Assembly: GCA_019828565.1 (NCBI GenBank)
Contig: JAHDYR010000025.1
Coordinates: 248,001-312,000, forward strand
Length of the DNA stretch: 64,000 nt
Reading direction: 5' to 3'
From: Carpediemonas membranifera
Lineage: Eukaryota > Fornicata
The position numbers and the translations under genes were made by a program. The notes beneath the pieces were generated by a model, which worked only from the letters and a program-made list of their open reading frames with translations, ran no database searches and was not told where the DNA came from. The first letter of the stretch is position 1; each line of letters begins with the position of its first letter. Below are positions 1-8,767 of this stretch, one piece after another.

Positions 1-585
1 ACCCCTCTCCGCGCCCTCTGCACCCTCGACCCGACGATCTCTGCCGTCGTCCAGACGCTCTCCTTCCGTCGCATCAAGGGCAACAAGTTCACCACTGGCC
101 GCCTCTTCGTCTCGGGCGCCCCCTTCCTCATGCTGCACGACGTCGTCGTCTACGGATGGGTCCTCCTGACCGTCCTCAAGGCCACCCAGGGCCTGCCCGA
201 GGCCCTTGCCCAGACGTACGCCGTGATGAGCTTCCTGATGGTGACCTGGCTCGGCCCCAACATCATGCGCCACACGATCCTCTCCTTCGTCAGCTCCAAC
301 ATCCACTACTACGCCAACGAAAAGAGCGGCGAGGCCATCGACTCCCGCGTCAAGCAGTGCCAGGTGCTCGACACCCCTCTCGTCTGGCCCCTCCACCTGT
401 TCTGTGCGGCGTTCGGCCAGACCCACGGCATCCACCACTACGTGCCCAAGCAGGCGTGGTGGGTCAGGACTATGATCCGCAAGGAGGCCACGACCGCCAT
501 GATCGAGGCCGGTGTCCGCCACAACGACCTCGGGACGTTCTTCCGGGCTAACCGCTGGCCTGGCAGTGCCAAGAAGGAAGAGTAA
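1..585 (+). CDS. Fatty-acid desaturase-like membrane protein, C-terminal part (5' end outside window)
   Basis: The reading frame is open from base 1 and ends at the TAA at 583-585, so only about the last 194 residues are visible. Two hydrophobic stretches (around FLMLHDVVVYGWVLL and VMSFLMVTWLG) are followed by a histidine cluster THGIHH at about 421-438. This has the HxxHH form of a di-iron box in membrane desaturases and hydroxylases. An upstream RHTILSF segment could supply a further ligand. The family is therefore inferred from one clear His box and the membrane pattern; substrate and regiospecificity cannot be read. The C-terminus ends in a short Lys/Glu tail. A related di-iron hydroxylase is the main alternative. 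Confidence 0.6.
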   Translation, partial: TPLRALCTLDPTISAVVQTLSFRRIKGNKFTTGRLFVSGAPFLMLHDVVVYGWVLLTVLKATQGLPEALAQTYAVMSFLMVTWLGPNIMRHTILSFVSSNIHYYANEKSGEAIDSRVKQCQVLDTPLVWPLHLFCAAFGQTHGIHHYVPKQAWWVRTMIRKEATTAMIEAGVRHNDLGTFFRANRWPGSAKKEE

Positions 586-736
586 TGGCATCTTAGGGCC
601 GTTTGGGCCGCCATTATGATATAAATATTGAAATTACCCGCCTCCAGGCCGCGTGTGACGGAGTTGGGGACACAGAAAGACCGTTAGTCCATCAATTGTT
701 CGCGAAATACGTCATGAGGTCGAGTACAAGAGTTCC

Positions 737-744
737 GCAGTTTA
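737..744 (-). promoter_or_regulatory. TAAACTGC-type upstream element (Pcc1)
   Basis: The sequence GCAGTTTA lies about 75 bases before the first ATG of the Pcc1 gene. It belongs to the recurrent start-proximal motif discussed in the findings. Confidence 0.4.
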
Positions 745-818
745 TGTCATGAATCACGTGGTAGAGGTTTATGTGGAGGATTCATGTAAAGGTGACTTAA
801 GCTGTCGACCCCCCTAGG

Positions 819-1118
819 ATGAACTCCAGAGGACTGAACAATTCTAATCCTGCGCGGCACAAATCACCCATGATGAATCACAGCTGTGAGCTAGAAATCC
901 CATTCAACGATGCGACACACATCCAGTACATCATTAACTCATTTGCTGTCGACGGTGAGCGTAATGAGGAGTCTGCGAAAGAGTTTGAGATTGAAGGTAA
1001 CGTTTTGAAGATAAGAATCACCGCAAAGACCACTCGGATGCTCAGGATAGCGACATGGTCCTTTTTCGAGTTTCTTACTCTTGGCGTCGCTACAATTGAA
1101 CAATTTGGCGAGGTTTAG
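819..1118 (+). CDS. PCC1: KEOPS complex subunit Pcc1 (CTAG/Pcc1 family)
   Basis: This 99-residue protein has the whole small Pcc1 fold: an N-terminal strand ELEIPFND, an acidic variable middle, the strand pair EGNVLKIRITAKTTRML and the closing helix SFFEFLTLGVATIEQF. Pcc1 dimerises and bridges KEOPS, which makes the t6A37 modification on ANN-decoding tRNAs and is linked to telomere and transcription functions. The start may be the first ATG (819) or the MM pair at about 870, since conservation only begins after the latter. Identification rests on motif order and length (usual size 80-110 residues). No other KEOPS subunit is in the window. Confidence 0.8.
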   Translation: MNSRGLNNSNPARHKSPMMNHSCELEIPFNDATHIQYIINSFAVDGERNEESAKEFEIEGNVLKIRITAKTTRMLRIATWSFFEFLTLGVATIEQFGEV

Positions 1119-1362
1119 AGGTGCTGACCTTTCGAGGCTCCCGCGTATGAGCGAACGAGAACGACTGCGTCCCGACTTGACGACGTTATATGTCGCTCCC
1201 GATCCCGATGGTGGCGCCGGTGACAGTTGCCATCAAGCCCACCGTCTCTGCGAGATACTTCATGAGAGTGATTCAAGTGAGTCTCCCTGCCGACTTAAGA
1301 CGTGAGTAGGGGGATACAGGGCAGCATGTAGCACTTTACTGACCCTTCAACAGCTTGTGGCA

Positions 1363-1370
1363 TAAACTGC
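1363..1370 (+). promoter_or_regulatory. TAAACTGC-type upstream element
   Basis: TAAACTGC ends 17 bases before the ATG at 1388. This spacing favours 1388 as the start of the coiled-coil gene. Confidence 0.45.
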
Positions 1371-1387
1371 ACCGAGAAACACGTTCA

Positions 1388-2581
1388 ATGAATCCGCAGT
1401 CTTCTCACTTGAAGCAAAATGCTGCTAACAGGAAGGATATGTTGGCATTAGCATCAATGGTTGCCAAACTTTCATCAAATGAGGGCTGCAGCCACCTGAA
1501 GGACAAATATTACATGTACAAGAGCGAATCTGAGGCTGCAGGCAATAATCTGAGAAGCAATAGCGAGAATATGCGCCGCAGGATCAGGGAATGCATCAAC
1601 CTGCTCGGAAAAGTCTCCGAAGGCCGCTACGGTGCAGACGCCATTCGCCAGCAGCTTTCCTCGCTCAGTGCCCCCCTCGGCGCCCTCACGGACATCATAG
1701 CGCAGAATAAGGAAGAGTACGATCACCTCTCGGCTCGGTCGACCCAGCTCCGGCGCACGGCCTCAGTTCTGGACGAGCTTCCCTCCTTCCTGACTGCCGA
1801 GCCGCAGCACCGCACCCGGGGCGTCCCCGGGCCCGCCGTGAAGGTTTGGAGCGAGGAGGCAGAGAAAGAAATGAAGCACGAGGCTGCCCAGCGGTGGCGC
1901 AAGGGAGAAGAGCGGAGGAAGGCTGAGCATGCTGAGGCCATAGAGGCCGAGGCTGCGGCGAAGAAAATGGAGGAGGCTCGCAGAGTGAGAGACGAGCAGG
2001 CGAAGCAGAAGGAGCTCCGGAAGACAGTCGAGCGGTATCGTCGCCAGCGCGAGCAGGAGAAGGCTGAGGCGGAAGCCCAGGCCGCGAAGGAGGAGGAGGA
2101 GCGCGCAAGGAAAGAAAAGGCCGCTCTCGAGCGTCGAAGAAAGGAACTCCACCGCAAGCTCGAGCTCTCCCGCCCGCCCGACGATGGGGAGGAGGAGGAG
2201 CCTCAGCCCCGACCTAAAACTGCGGCGGACCGTGAGGCCGAGGTGAGGGCTGTTCTCGAGCGGCACCGGCGTAATATGGAGTCTGTCGCCCGGAAGCGGA
2301 GGACTATCGAGGACATCGCCCGCAGGAAGGCCGCCCCGCAGCGTATTGCCGAGGAGATGGCCGTACGGGAGGACGCTAAGGTGCGGGCCCGCGTGGAGAG
2401 CGATCCGAGCAGGATAAGACGGCCGACTACTGCACAGGCATTCAGGATGGCGAGCATGCATGCCGGGGAAGGCTTCCTTGATGGGACGCCCGAGCCTGCT
2501 GCCGTCAACACGGGTTTCGACCCCATAAGCGCCGGGAGACTGGGGGGGCTCGCCACCCCTGCCTGGAGGAAGGGGCTTTGA
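1388..2581 (+). CDS. Coiled-coil protein, unknown function
   Basis: The 397-residue product has no domain that I recognise. Residues 1-130 are mixed helical. From about 150 to 340 the protein is a nearly continuous Glu/Lys/Arg/Ala-rich heptad region typical of a long single alpha-helix or coiled coil. The C-terminus is ordinary. I chose ATG 1388 because a TAAACTGC element sits just upstream. The same frame can also be joined to an upstream open stretch (from ATG 1147) by a putative 52-nt intron at 1302-1353, but that intron lacks the 3' end seen in the other introns here. Such proteins are common in flagellar and basal-body structures, but that is only suggestive. Confidence 0.6.
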   Translation: MNPQSSHLKQNAANRKDMLALASMVAKLSSNEGCSHLKDKYYMYKSESEAAGNNLRSNSENMRRRIRECINLLGKVSEGRYGADAIRQQLSSLSAPLGALTDIIAQNKEEYDHLSARSTQLRRTASVLDELPSFLTAEPQHRTRGVPGPAVKVWSEEAEKEMKHEAAQRWRKGEERRKAEHAEAIEAEAAAKKMEEARRVRDEQAKQKELRKTVERYRRQREQEKAEAEAQAAKEEEERARKEKAALERRRKELHRKLELSRPPDDGEEEEPQPRPKTAADREAEVRAVLERHRRNMESVARKRRTIEDIARRKAAPQRIAEEMAVREDAKVRARVESDPSRIRRPTTAQAFRMASMHAGEGFLDGTPEPAAVNTGFDPISAGRLGGLATPAWRKGL

Positions 2582-2920
2582 CGGCATGGTCGTAAATGGT
2601 GTGGCGACTGTTGCTGGGCGAGTGTGCCAAGGTGGAGGTAAATCTGTCATGATGATGGGGCCGAACCAGGTCCAAATCCGGAGAGCGTGCGGACAACGGT
2701 AGAGATCGTCGGGTTGAGTCTTTCGTCACTGACTCAGTCCCACTGTGCATGTGAGAATCAAAGATCAAATTATGCAGTCAACGAAATGACCATGAGCCTC
2801 TGTCATATGTTCCTGCCTCGCGTCTGGGGACCTCTGCGGCAAGGGCGATCGGTTCGACTCGGGGCAAAGTCGGCAATATCGAAGGCGTTCACCGATATCG
2901 TGCCGAAGGAACACATTCCG
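2582..2920. other. Intergenic region before the FG-GAP receptor
   Basis: The downstream frame is open through most of this stretch (from about 2687), but translation before 2921 gives no signal peptide or domain. I read it as 5' flank. No RNA gene was recognised. Confidence 0.4.
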
Positions 2921-5900
2921 ATGGCCTTCAAACAACCACAGCACAAGCAGCGAATCAGTTCCTCTTATGAGCTCAAAAGTCACTGTTTCTCATTCATTTC
3001 CAACCAATTTTTCGCGATTTTCTTGCTTTTCAGTCTTATACCAGCCACACATGCGTTGAACTGGCTCCAGGAACAGAAGATATACGCCTCTGACTTCAGT
3101 TCCGGCGATCGCTTTGGCCAAGCGGTGTCAATTTCGAGCGACTCCGCCCTCGTCGGAGCCCACTGGAATGCCAATGCACACGGCACGGCCGCCGGTGCTG
3201 TGTACGTGTTCGTCCGTAACGAGACGGACAACACGTGGTCGCAACAGGACAAGCTCATCGGCTCCCAGATCGACGAGTATGATTACTTTGGTGTGGCCGT
3301 CGCGACTGACGGGGACGTCGCGGCCGTCGGAGCCCACAACCACGAGGTCAACTCCGAGGTCAGCGCCGGCATAGTCACCGTGTTTAACAGGGACGCAGAC
3401 GGCGTGTGGACCGAGGTGGCCTTCTTCGCTGCAGACACACCTCAGGCATACGGCACGTTCGGTCACAGCATCGCCATGTCGGGCGACTACATCGCCGTCG
3501 GGGCAGACGCGGTCGACCCCGGCTCGAGTGACGCCGTCGTCCCTGGAGTGGTGGGGTCGGCATTCATCTACTACAACAACCCGGTGACCGGCTGGGGGTT
3601 CCAGCAGGAGCTCTCCCCAGCAGGCACCCTGTACAGCGACAGAGTGGCAGAATCCATCTCCATCGATGGCGACACCGTCGTCTTCGGAGCGCCATACGCC
3701 AGGTCGAACGAGGGTGTCGTCTTCGTCTACATCCTGTCAGGGGCGACGTGGACCCACCAGATCACCCTCAGCGCCAGTGACGCGGCGTCGGGGGACCGGT
3801 TTGGCTGGGCCGTGAGTGTCTGCGGCGACTACCTCTTCGTGGGGGCGGACTGCAGCGGGACCGATGGCAGCGGCAAGGCGTACATCTTCGAGAGGATTGG
3901 GTCGACCTGGGACGAGGTCATGGCCATCGAAAACCCCCTCTCCGCTGGCCTATTCGGGACCACGGTGTCTGTCAGTGGCAACACTGGCATCATCGCAGCC
4001 AGGGGCACCGCCGCTCTCATATACTACCGCGACGGCGGCGTGTGGTCTCGGATAGACACCCTGGAGCCTGTATCCGCGACATACGTCGACAGGTTCGGCA
4101 GCGCTGTGGCAATCAGCGGCAACATCACCATCATCGCCGACGTGTGGGACAGCAGGGCCGGTTTCGGGACTGGTGCAGTTTATGCATTTGCCGGATACTG
4201 CGACCTGGGCTATAAGCGGTCAGAGTCTCTGTGTGTCGCGTGTTCTGAGGGCGAGTACCAGGACACATATGGCATGACGAGCTGCAAGACGGTCGAGGCC
4301 GGGTACTACGCCCCCAGCGGGTCAGCGCAGACGTCACCACTCGTGTGCGACGGGGGTCGGTGGCAGAATGAGACGGGCCAGGCATCGTGCAAGACGACCG
4401 ACGAGGGCTACTTCACGCCCAGCAACGGGACGGCGATGACGACGCAGATCCCGTGCTCCGCCGGGTATTACCAGGGCGCCAGCGGGGCGTCGTCCTGTGA
4501 GACCGCGCAGGTCGGGTACTACGCCCCCGCCGGGAGCCCGCAGACCGCCCAGCTGGCGTGCAACGGGGGCAAGTTCCAGAACGAGACGGGCCAGGCCACA
4601 TGCTACACGGTCGAGGCGGGGTTCTACACGCCGGCCACAGGACCCCAGTCGGCAGCGATAGAGTGCAACGACGGCAAGTACCAGCCGGACCCGGGCCAGT
4701 CGACCTGTCTCACGGCCACCGCGGGCTGCGTTGTGCCCGCCACCGGGCCCCAGACGACCGCAACACCCTGCAACACGGGATACTTCCAGGGCGAGAGTGG
4801 CGAAAGCACGTGCGACCACTGCCCCGCCCGCTTCAGCACAGGAGGCACGGGGGCGTACGCGGCGTGCGTGGAGTTCATCATCCAGGACACTGCCCTGTCG
4901 TCGGAGTCGGCCCCAATCACCGTGGAGACGGGGCACATGGCGTCCGCCCTCACTGCCGTGGCGGTGGGCAGCTGGTCGACGGAGCTGGTCGGCAATGGGA
5001 CAGAAGTGCTCGCCGTGCCCCTCGTCGCTCCCGGGGACGACCTCTCAGGCAACCACACCGTCGTGTGCACTCTCGCGGACGCCACCACAGCGACGGCGTA
5101 CGCCTCCTTCGACCCGGACTTCGTACTGGACGCGCCCACGCCTGTCATATCAGGCACCACCATCCGGGCGACGGCCATCGGCCCCGCATGCCCCACGGTC
5201 ATGGCGTTCGGCACCATGGGCGCGTTCCCTCTCGATGCCGTGGCCGTGCAGGGCAGCACCATCGCTTGCGCCTCAGCCGACGTCGCCGTCACTGCCGGGG
5301 ATGTGAATACGCATTTTAACCCGAGTATTTCAGCGGTTTCGGCCAACGTCGAGGTTAACATCACCCTTGACGGAGCCAAGTTCGGGTCGACATCTGGACT
5401 TGCAGTCGAATTTGACTCGACCGCTCTTTCTGTGACAATTTCGTCTTCTGGCCAGCTTTGCTTCACACCAGGCGACTTCGAGCCCGGCTCCAACCACACC
5501 GTCGTCGCCAGTCTCGGTGGGACTGCATTCCTCTCCACCACGATCACTGCCGTCGTTGTCCTCGACGGCCCAGACGTTTCCAGCCCGGGCTCATCGGCCT
5601 CATCTCTGTGGGTCGTCCTCCTCGCTGCCAGCGGGGCTGGCGCGGTGGTCATCCTCGCGACATTAGCGCTCCTGGCCGTCTGCTGTGTCAGCTGCGTCAT
5701 CTGTGCTGGTGCGGCGGGGCAGACCGCCGTTGTGGCCGTGAGACGCAGCAAGACTCACTCCAAGACAATCACGCAGCCCTGGGCCCCGCTGCTACAGGCC
5801 GCGTTCGACGGCGACAGCAACCGTGTGAAGGCGCTATGCAGCGCGGGGGTCGACGTCAATGAGGCTGACGCCGACCGCATGACAGCGATCAGCCTGGCGG

Positions 5901-6415
5901 CCCGCATGGGCCATAGCGGAGTGGTGGTGGCCCTGCTGGCCGCGGGAGCATCACCCACCATGCCACATCAGCCAAGGACAGTGTCACAGCCCGCTATCGA
6001 GACCTTCACCGGCCGTACCGCGGGCCCGCTGCACTTGGCGGCAGAGTCAGGTCATGCAGCGTGCGTTAAACTGCTCCTAGACGCCGGCGCGGACATCCAC
6101 GTGGCGGACAGCGAGGGGCAGACCCCGCTCGACCTGGCGATGACCGGGGAGCACGACGAGTGCGTTGCCCTGCTCAAGGCCGCCACAGCGCCACCCAAGG
6201 TGCTGCCAGCCATGCCGCAGGAGCTCGGGCGGCTGTCGAAGACGCTGCCCAAGGCATCGCTGCCGAGCGCCCGTGGTACACCCAGGACGGCCGCCCCAAA
6301 GCTCGTGCTGCCGTCCTGGGTGTCCACAGCGTCCGCCGTGACGCCAACCCTGCCACCTCAGCCGCGGAATGAAGCCTCGCCTGCTTTACCCGCAGACAAT
6401 GAGGCAAGCGGCTGA
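2921..6415 (+). CDS. Single-pass receptor-like protein: FG-GAP propeller, Cys-rich repeats, TM, cytosolic ankyrin repeats
   Basis: The 1164-residue product starts at an ATG that places a signal peptide (hydrophobic FFAIFLLFSLIPATHA, cleavage near residue 46) at the N-terminus. Residues about 50-415 hold repeated FG-GAP/integrin-alpha-like blades of the type DRFGQAVSISSDSALVGA. Residues about 425-645 are a Cys-rich array with a period near 40 residues (GYYAPSG...C..G..QNETGQ.SC), like GCC2/GCC3 ephrin-type repeats. A beta-rich region follows, with N-glycosylation sequons. One transmembrane helix lies at about 895-930. Beyond it are at least three ankyrin repeats (955-1085) and a Pro/Ala-rich tail. 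Topology is inferred as extracellular N-terminus and cytosolic ankyrins, which suggests surface adhesion or sensing. The ligand is unknown. Confidence 0.8.
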   Translation: MAFKQPQHKQRISSSYELKSHCFSFISNQFFAIFLLFSLIPATHALNWLQEQKIYASDFSSGDRFGQAVSISSDSALVGAHWNANAHGTAAGAVYVFVRNETDNTWSQQDKLIGSQIDEYDYFGVAVATDGDVAAVGAHNHEVNSEVSAGIVTVFNRDADGVWTEVAFFAADTPQAYGTFGHSIAMSGDYIAVGADAVDPGSSDAVVPGVVGSAFIYYNNPVTGWGFQQELSPAGTLYSDRVAESISIDGDTVVFGAPYARSNEGVVFVYILSGATWTHQITLSASDAASGDRFGWAVSVCGDYLFVGADCSGTDGSGKAYIFERIGSTWDEVMAIENPLSAGLFGTTVSVSGNTGIIAARGTAALIYYRDGGVWSRIDTLEPVSATYVDRFGSAVAISGNITIIADVWDSRAGFGTGAVYAFAGYCDLGYKRSESLCVACSEGEYQDTYGMTSCKTVEAGYYAPSGSAQTSPLVCDGGRWQNETGQASCKTTDEGYFTPSNGTAMTTQIPCSAGYYQGASGASSCETAQVGYYAPAGSPQTAQLACNGGKFQNETGQATCYTVEAGFYTPATGPQSAAIECNDGKYQPDPGQSTCLTATAGCVVPATGPQTTATPCNTGYFQGESGESTCDHCPARFSTGGTGAYAACVEFIIQDTALSSESAPITVETGHMASALTAVAVGSWSTELVGNGTEVLAVPLVAPGDDLSGNHTVVCTLADATTATAYASFDPDFVLDAPTPVISGTTIRATAIGPACPTVMAFGTMGAFPLDAVAVQGSTIACASADVAVTAGDVNTHFNPSISAVSANVEVNITLDGAKFGSTSGLAVEFDSTALSVTISSSGQLCFTPGDFEPGSNHTVVASLGGTAFLSTTITAVVVLDGPDVSSPGSSASSLWVVLLAASGAGAVVILATLALLAVCCVSCVICAGAAGQTAVVAVRRSKTHSKTITQPWAPLLQAAFDGDSNRVKALCSAGVDVNEADADRMTAISLAARMGHSGVVVALLAAGASPTMPHQPRTVSQPAIETFTGRTAGPLHLAAESGHAACVKLLLDAGADIHVADSEGQTPLDLAMTGEHDECVALLKAATAPPKVLPAMPQELGRLSKTLPKASLPSARGTPRTAAPKLVLPSWVSTASAVTPTLPPQPRNEASPALPADNEASG

Positions 6416-6461
6416 CTCATTTATGTTTTCGGATACGTTATAAAGCGCCTGTTGAGCCCAT

Positions 6462-7733
6462 CTATTGCCTGTTTATGCTGATGTATTTCGCTATCTGCTT
6501 GGCGGCCTTGCTGACCTCCGGCGACCCCCCAAGATCGCTCTCCCCGCCCCACCGGCTCTGCAGCCCTGCCCAAGCCGCCCGGCCGGCGGAGTCCCGCCCC
6601 AGTCGGAACAGCGCGATGGTCTTATTGAGCCTGATCTCCGCACTGTCCGGGTCGAACTCGAGGGCCCGGTCGAAGGCGGCGAGGCAGTTGTCGGCATCGC
6701 CCAGATCCGCGAGAACAACGCCCATGAGCCCGAATATCGGAGCGTAGTCCGGCTTCAGTGCGGCTGCAGCCCTCAACTGATGGTACGCGGCGAGGGGGTG
6801 GCCCAGACTGACATGGACGAGGCCCTGGTTGTACGCGATAATCCAAGCGAACGGGGCCAGGTACCGTGCCCGACGGAGACACTGCAGCGCGACGAACGGC
6901 TGGTCCTGGGATAGGAAGCACAGCCCGATGTTGCTCCACAGTTGGGCCGACTGGGGCCGTTGGGCGGCGACGGCGCGGTACTTGGCCAGCGCCGCGTCGA
7001 TGTCACCCGAGTCTTGCATGACCGACGCGGCCGCCAGGAGAGTGCGGGGGGCCCGCTTATCGTACACCAGGGAGCGGCCCAGTAGCTGGAATGCCTCCTG
7101 CGTTTCCCCCAGCCGCAGTTTAAGGAGGCCGACCGTCCTGAGCAGACCTGGGTCGAGCGGGGCGAAGCCGAGGGCCTCCGTGTAGACCTTGATGGCGTAC
7201 TGGTAGTCTTCGACGATGACGCACAGTTTTCCGAGCTTCAGGTATGTGGGCAGATGCCGCTCGATGTCGTTCGCTCGAAGGAATGCCTCGCGAGCAGCGT
7301 CGTAGTCTTGTACGAAGGTTAGACACGACCCCTTGTGGTACCACGACTCCCAGTCATCAAGTTTGAGCTCCTCAAGGCGACCGTAGAGCTGTATTGCTTG
7401 CGAGTGGAGTCCAAGAAGCGTCGCAGACCTCGCCATCTGCTTCAAATATGACGCATTGTTTGGATTCAACTCGACTACTTGCTCAAAGAGGGAATATGAC
7501 TGCGCGATCTTCCCTTGCCGCCGGAAAATGAGGCCTTTGATAAAAATTGCGTATTCGGTGAGCGTTCCGGCCGATTCCATAACGTCAATCAACGATAGGC
7601 ACTCGTCTAGCCTTTCACGCACATATAGATTGTATACAGTCTGGTTTGCAGATCTGTCGGCACACGTTGCCATTGCTGGCCAAATCGGGCAAAACTTCAA
7701 ATGCCGACTAAGATTGCTTGCCACCCAACACAT
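6462..7733 (-). CDS. BBS4: BBSome subunit BBS4 (TPR protein)
   Basis: This 423-residue protein is almost entirely tetratricopeptide repeats. Segments match BBS4 specifically: a start like L.EYAIFIKGLIFRRQGK, then NLKQ-type ARSATLLG, LLAAASVMQDSGD, ALAKYRAVA, LWSNIGLCFL and RARYLAPFAWIIAYNQGLVH. BBS4 is a core subunit of the BBSome, the coat-like complex that moves membrane proteins in and out of cilia. Its presence implies a functional flagellum. The product is somewhat shorter than animal BBS4 (about 520), lacking the variable C-terminal tail. The ATG at 7733 is favoured because TAAACTGC lies 17 bases upstream; MATC at 7673 is the alternative. The gene is divergent from SRP receptor beta. 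Confidence 0.9.
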   Translation of the reverse strand: MCWVASNLSRHLKFCPIWPAMATCADRSANQTVYNLYVRERLDECLSLIDVMESAGTLTEYAIFIKGLIFRRQGKIAQSYSLFEQVVELNPNNASYLKQMARSATLLGLHSQAIQLYGRLEELKLDDWESWYHKGSCLTFVQDYDAAREAFLRANDIERHLPTYLKLGKLCVIVEDYQYAIKVYTEALGFAPLDPGLLRTVGLLKLRLGETQEAFQLLGRSLVYDKRAPRTLLAAASVMQDSGDIDAALAKYRAVAAQRPQSAQLWSNIGLCFLSQDQPFVALQCLRRARYLAPFAWIIAYNQGLVHVSLGHPLAAYHQLRAAAALKPDYAPIFGLMGVVLADLGDADNCLAAFDRALEFDPDSAEIRLNKTIALFRLGRDSAGRAAWAGLQSRWGGESDLGGSPEVSKAAKQIAKYISINRQ

Positions 7734-7749
7734 GCCTCACCGTCTGCCC

Positions 7750-7757
7750 TAAACTGC
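7750..7757 (+). promoter_or_regulatory. TAAACTGC-type upstream element (BBS4)
   Basis: The element is 17 bases upstream of the BBS4 ATG, which is on the opposite strand. It forms an inverted pair with the copy at 7792-7799 that faces SRP receptor beta. Confidence 0.5.
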
Positions 7758-7791
7758 CGTTCTGTCCCTCATAGCGCAAGACCGGGCCTCC

Positions 7792-7799
7792 GCAGTTTA
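7792..7799 (-). promoter_or_regulatory. TAAACTGC-type upstream element (SRP receptor beta)
   Basis: GCAGTTTA ends 39 bases before the ATG of the SRP receptor beta gene, in a divergent 105-base intergenic region. Confidence 0.5.
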
Positions 7800-7838
7800 C
7801 GCTCATCATTTTCATCCCTTGCTGGATCACCACGACAC

Positions 7839-8492
7839 ATGGTTGGATGCATTAGCTTCCTATTCTGTGGTCTTTTTGGACGTAATAAGTCCTCAAGCGT
7901 TGCTATTCTCGGTCTTAGTGGCACCGGCAAGACCAAACTCGCCTACTTCCTTCATTCTGGGAGCCTCCTCGAAACATGCACCTCTGTGAACATCAACAGA
8001 TTGTCCTGTCATCCAGATCCGCGTAACTCTCGCACCGTGGACCTCATTGACGTTCCTTCTCACATGAATGCCTCGCTTGACACGCTCTCAAAAGACATCT
8101 CCGCTGTAGCGACCATCGTTGTCCTCCTCACCCCCGGCCTCGCTGCGAGCACCGCAGGCACTGGGATGAACGACACTGTGCAGCTTGTCGCCCGCCTCCT
8201 CACGATGACAACCCGCAAGACTAGGATCTTCCTCGGAGTCAACGACGACTCGGACCCTGGTGCGACTGTTACAGCGCTAGAGACAGCGATGACAGACCAC
8301 TACCGCCGCCGACAGCAGGCGGGCATGAAGGACTCGTCGGGCCAGGCCGAAGAGGGCGTCTTCCTGCTCCCGGGGCAGGCGTTCTCCTTCGAGAAGCACG
8401 CGTCGTGCCCGGTGACCTTTGGGCGGGTGAGCATCCCTCGGACGGCGGTCCGGGAGGAACTTGACATCAGCACGCTCATGCCCCAGTTGTAG
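7839..8492 (+). CDS. SRPRB: Signal recognition particle receptor subunit beta (SR-beta GTPase)
   Basis: The 217-residue product begins with a short hydrophobic anchor (CISFLFCGLFG) followed at once by a P-loop GLSGTGKT (residues 25-32). Next come a switch I-like TSVNINRLSC and a G3-like LIDVPSH. The NKxD position is degenerate (VNDDSD). The C-terminus ends in DISTL, like the ADI.DLE end of SR-beta. SR-beta anchors SR-alpha on the ER and helps dock ribosome-SRP complexes. The order of motifs, the N-terminal anchor and the length support SR-beta over an Arf or Rab. The upstream part of the open frame overlaps BBS4 and its promoter, so I start at 7839. The altered G3 (PSH for PGH) and G4 motifs are noteworthy. 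Confidence 0.78.
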   Translation: MVGCISFLFCGLFGRNKSSSVAILGLSGTGKTKLAYFLHSGSLLETCTSVNINRLSCHPDPRNSRTVDLIDVPSHMNASLDTLSKDISAVATIVVLLTPGLAASTAGTGMNDTVQLVARLLTMTTRKTRIFLGVNDDSDPGATVTALETAMTDHYRRRQQAGMKDSSGQAEEGVFLLPGQAFSFEKHASCPVTFGRVSIPRTAVREELDISTLMPQL

Positions 8493-8767
8493 GCTTGTAG
8501 GTTTGTAAAGAATGGAGTCGGAGTGGTTGTGGGGGACTAGTACTGGTACCGTTTCGTCTGCCAGCGGCGCTCTCTGAGTGAGGCGTCGATGAGGGTCGAT
8601 AGCTAGAACGAGGACCAAGTGACTGCGAGCCCGTTGTTCTGCTCTCAGATGCCTGACCTGGTCACTGCATCAGTGTGTCTGAGCAGGCTGACTTCCAGTG
8701 GTGAATATCCATGATGCCTCATCATAATCATTTGATGAGGCCACGGCCCTGCCAAGTCCAATTCTCG

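Noticed and set aside
1302-1353. A 52-nt GTGAGT...CAACAG intron joining an upstream frame to the coiled-coil gene.
   Set aside because: The phase is right, but the 3' end differs from the well-supported introns, and a promoter-like TAAACTGC lies inside the downstream part just before ATG 1388.
2845-2870. A tRNA B-box-like GGTTCGACTC.
   Set aside because: No matching T-stem, A-box or acceptor stem could be drawn around it.
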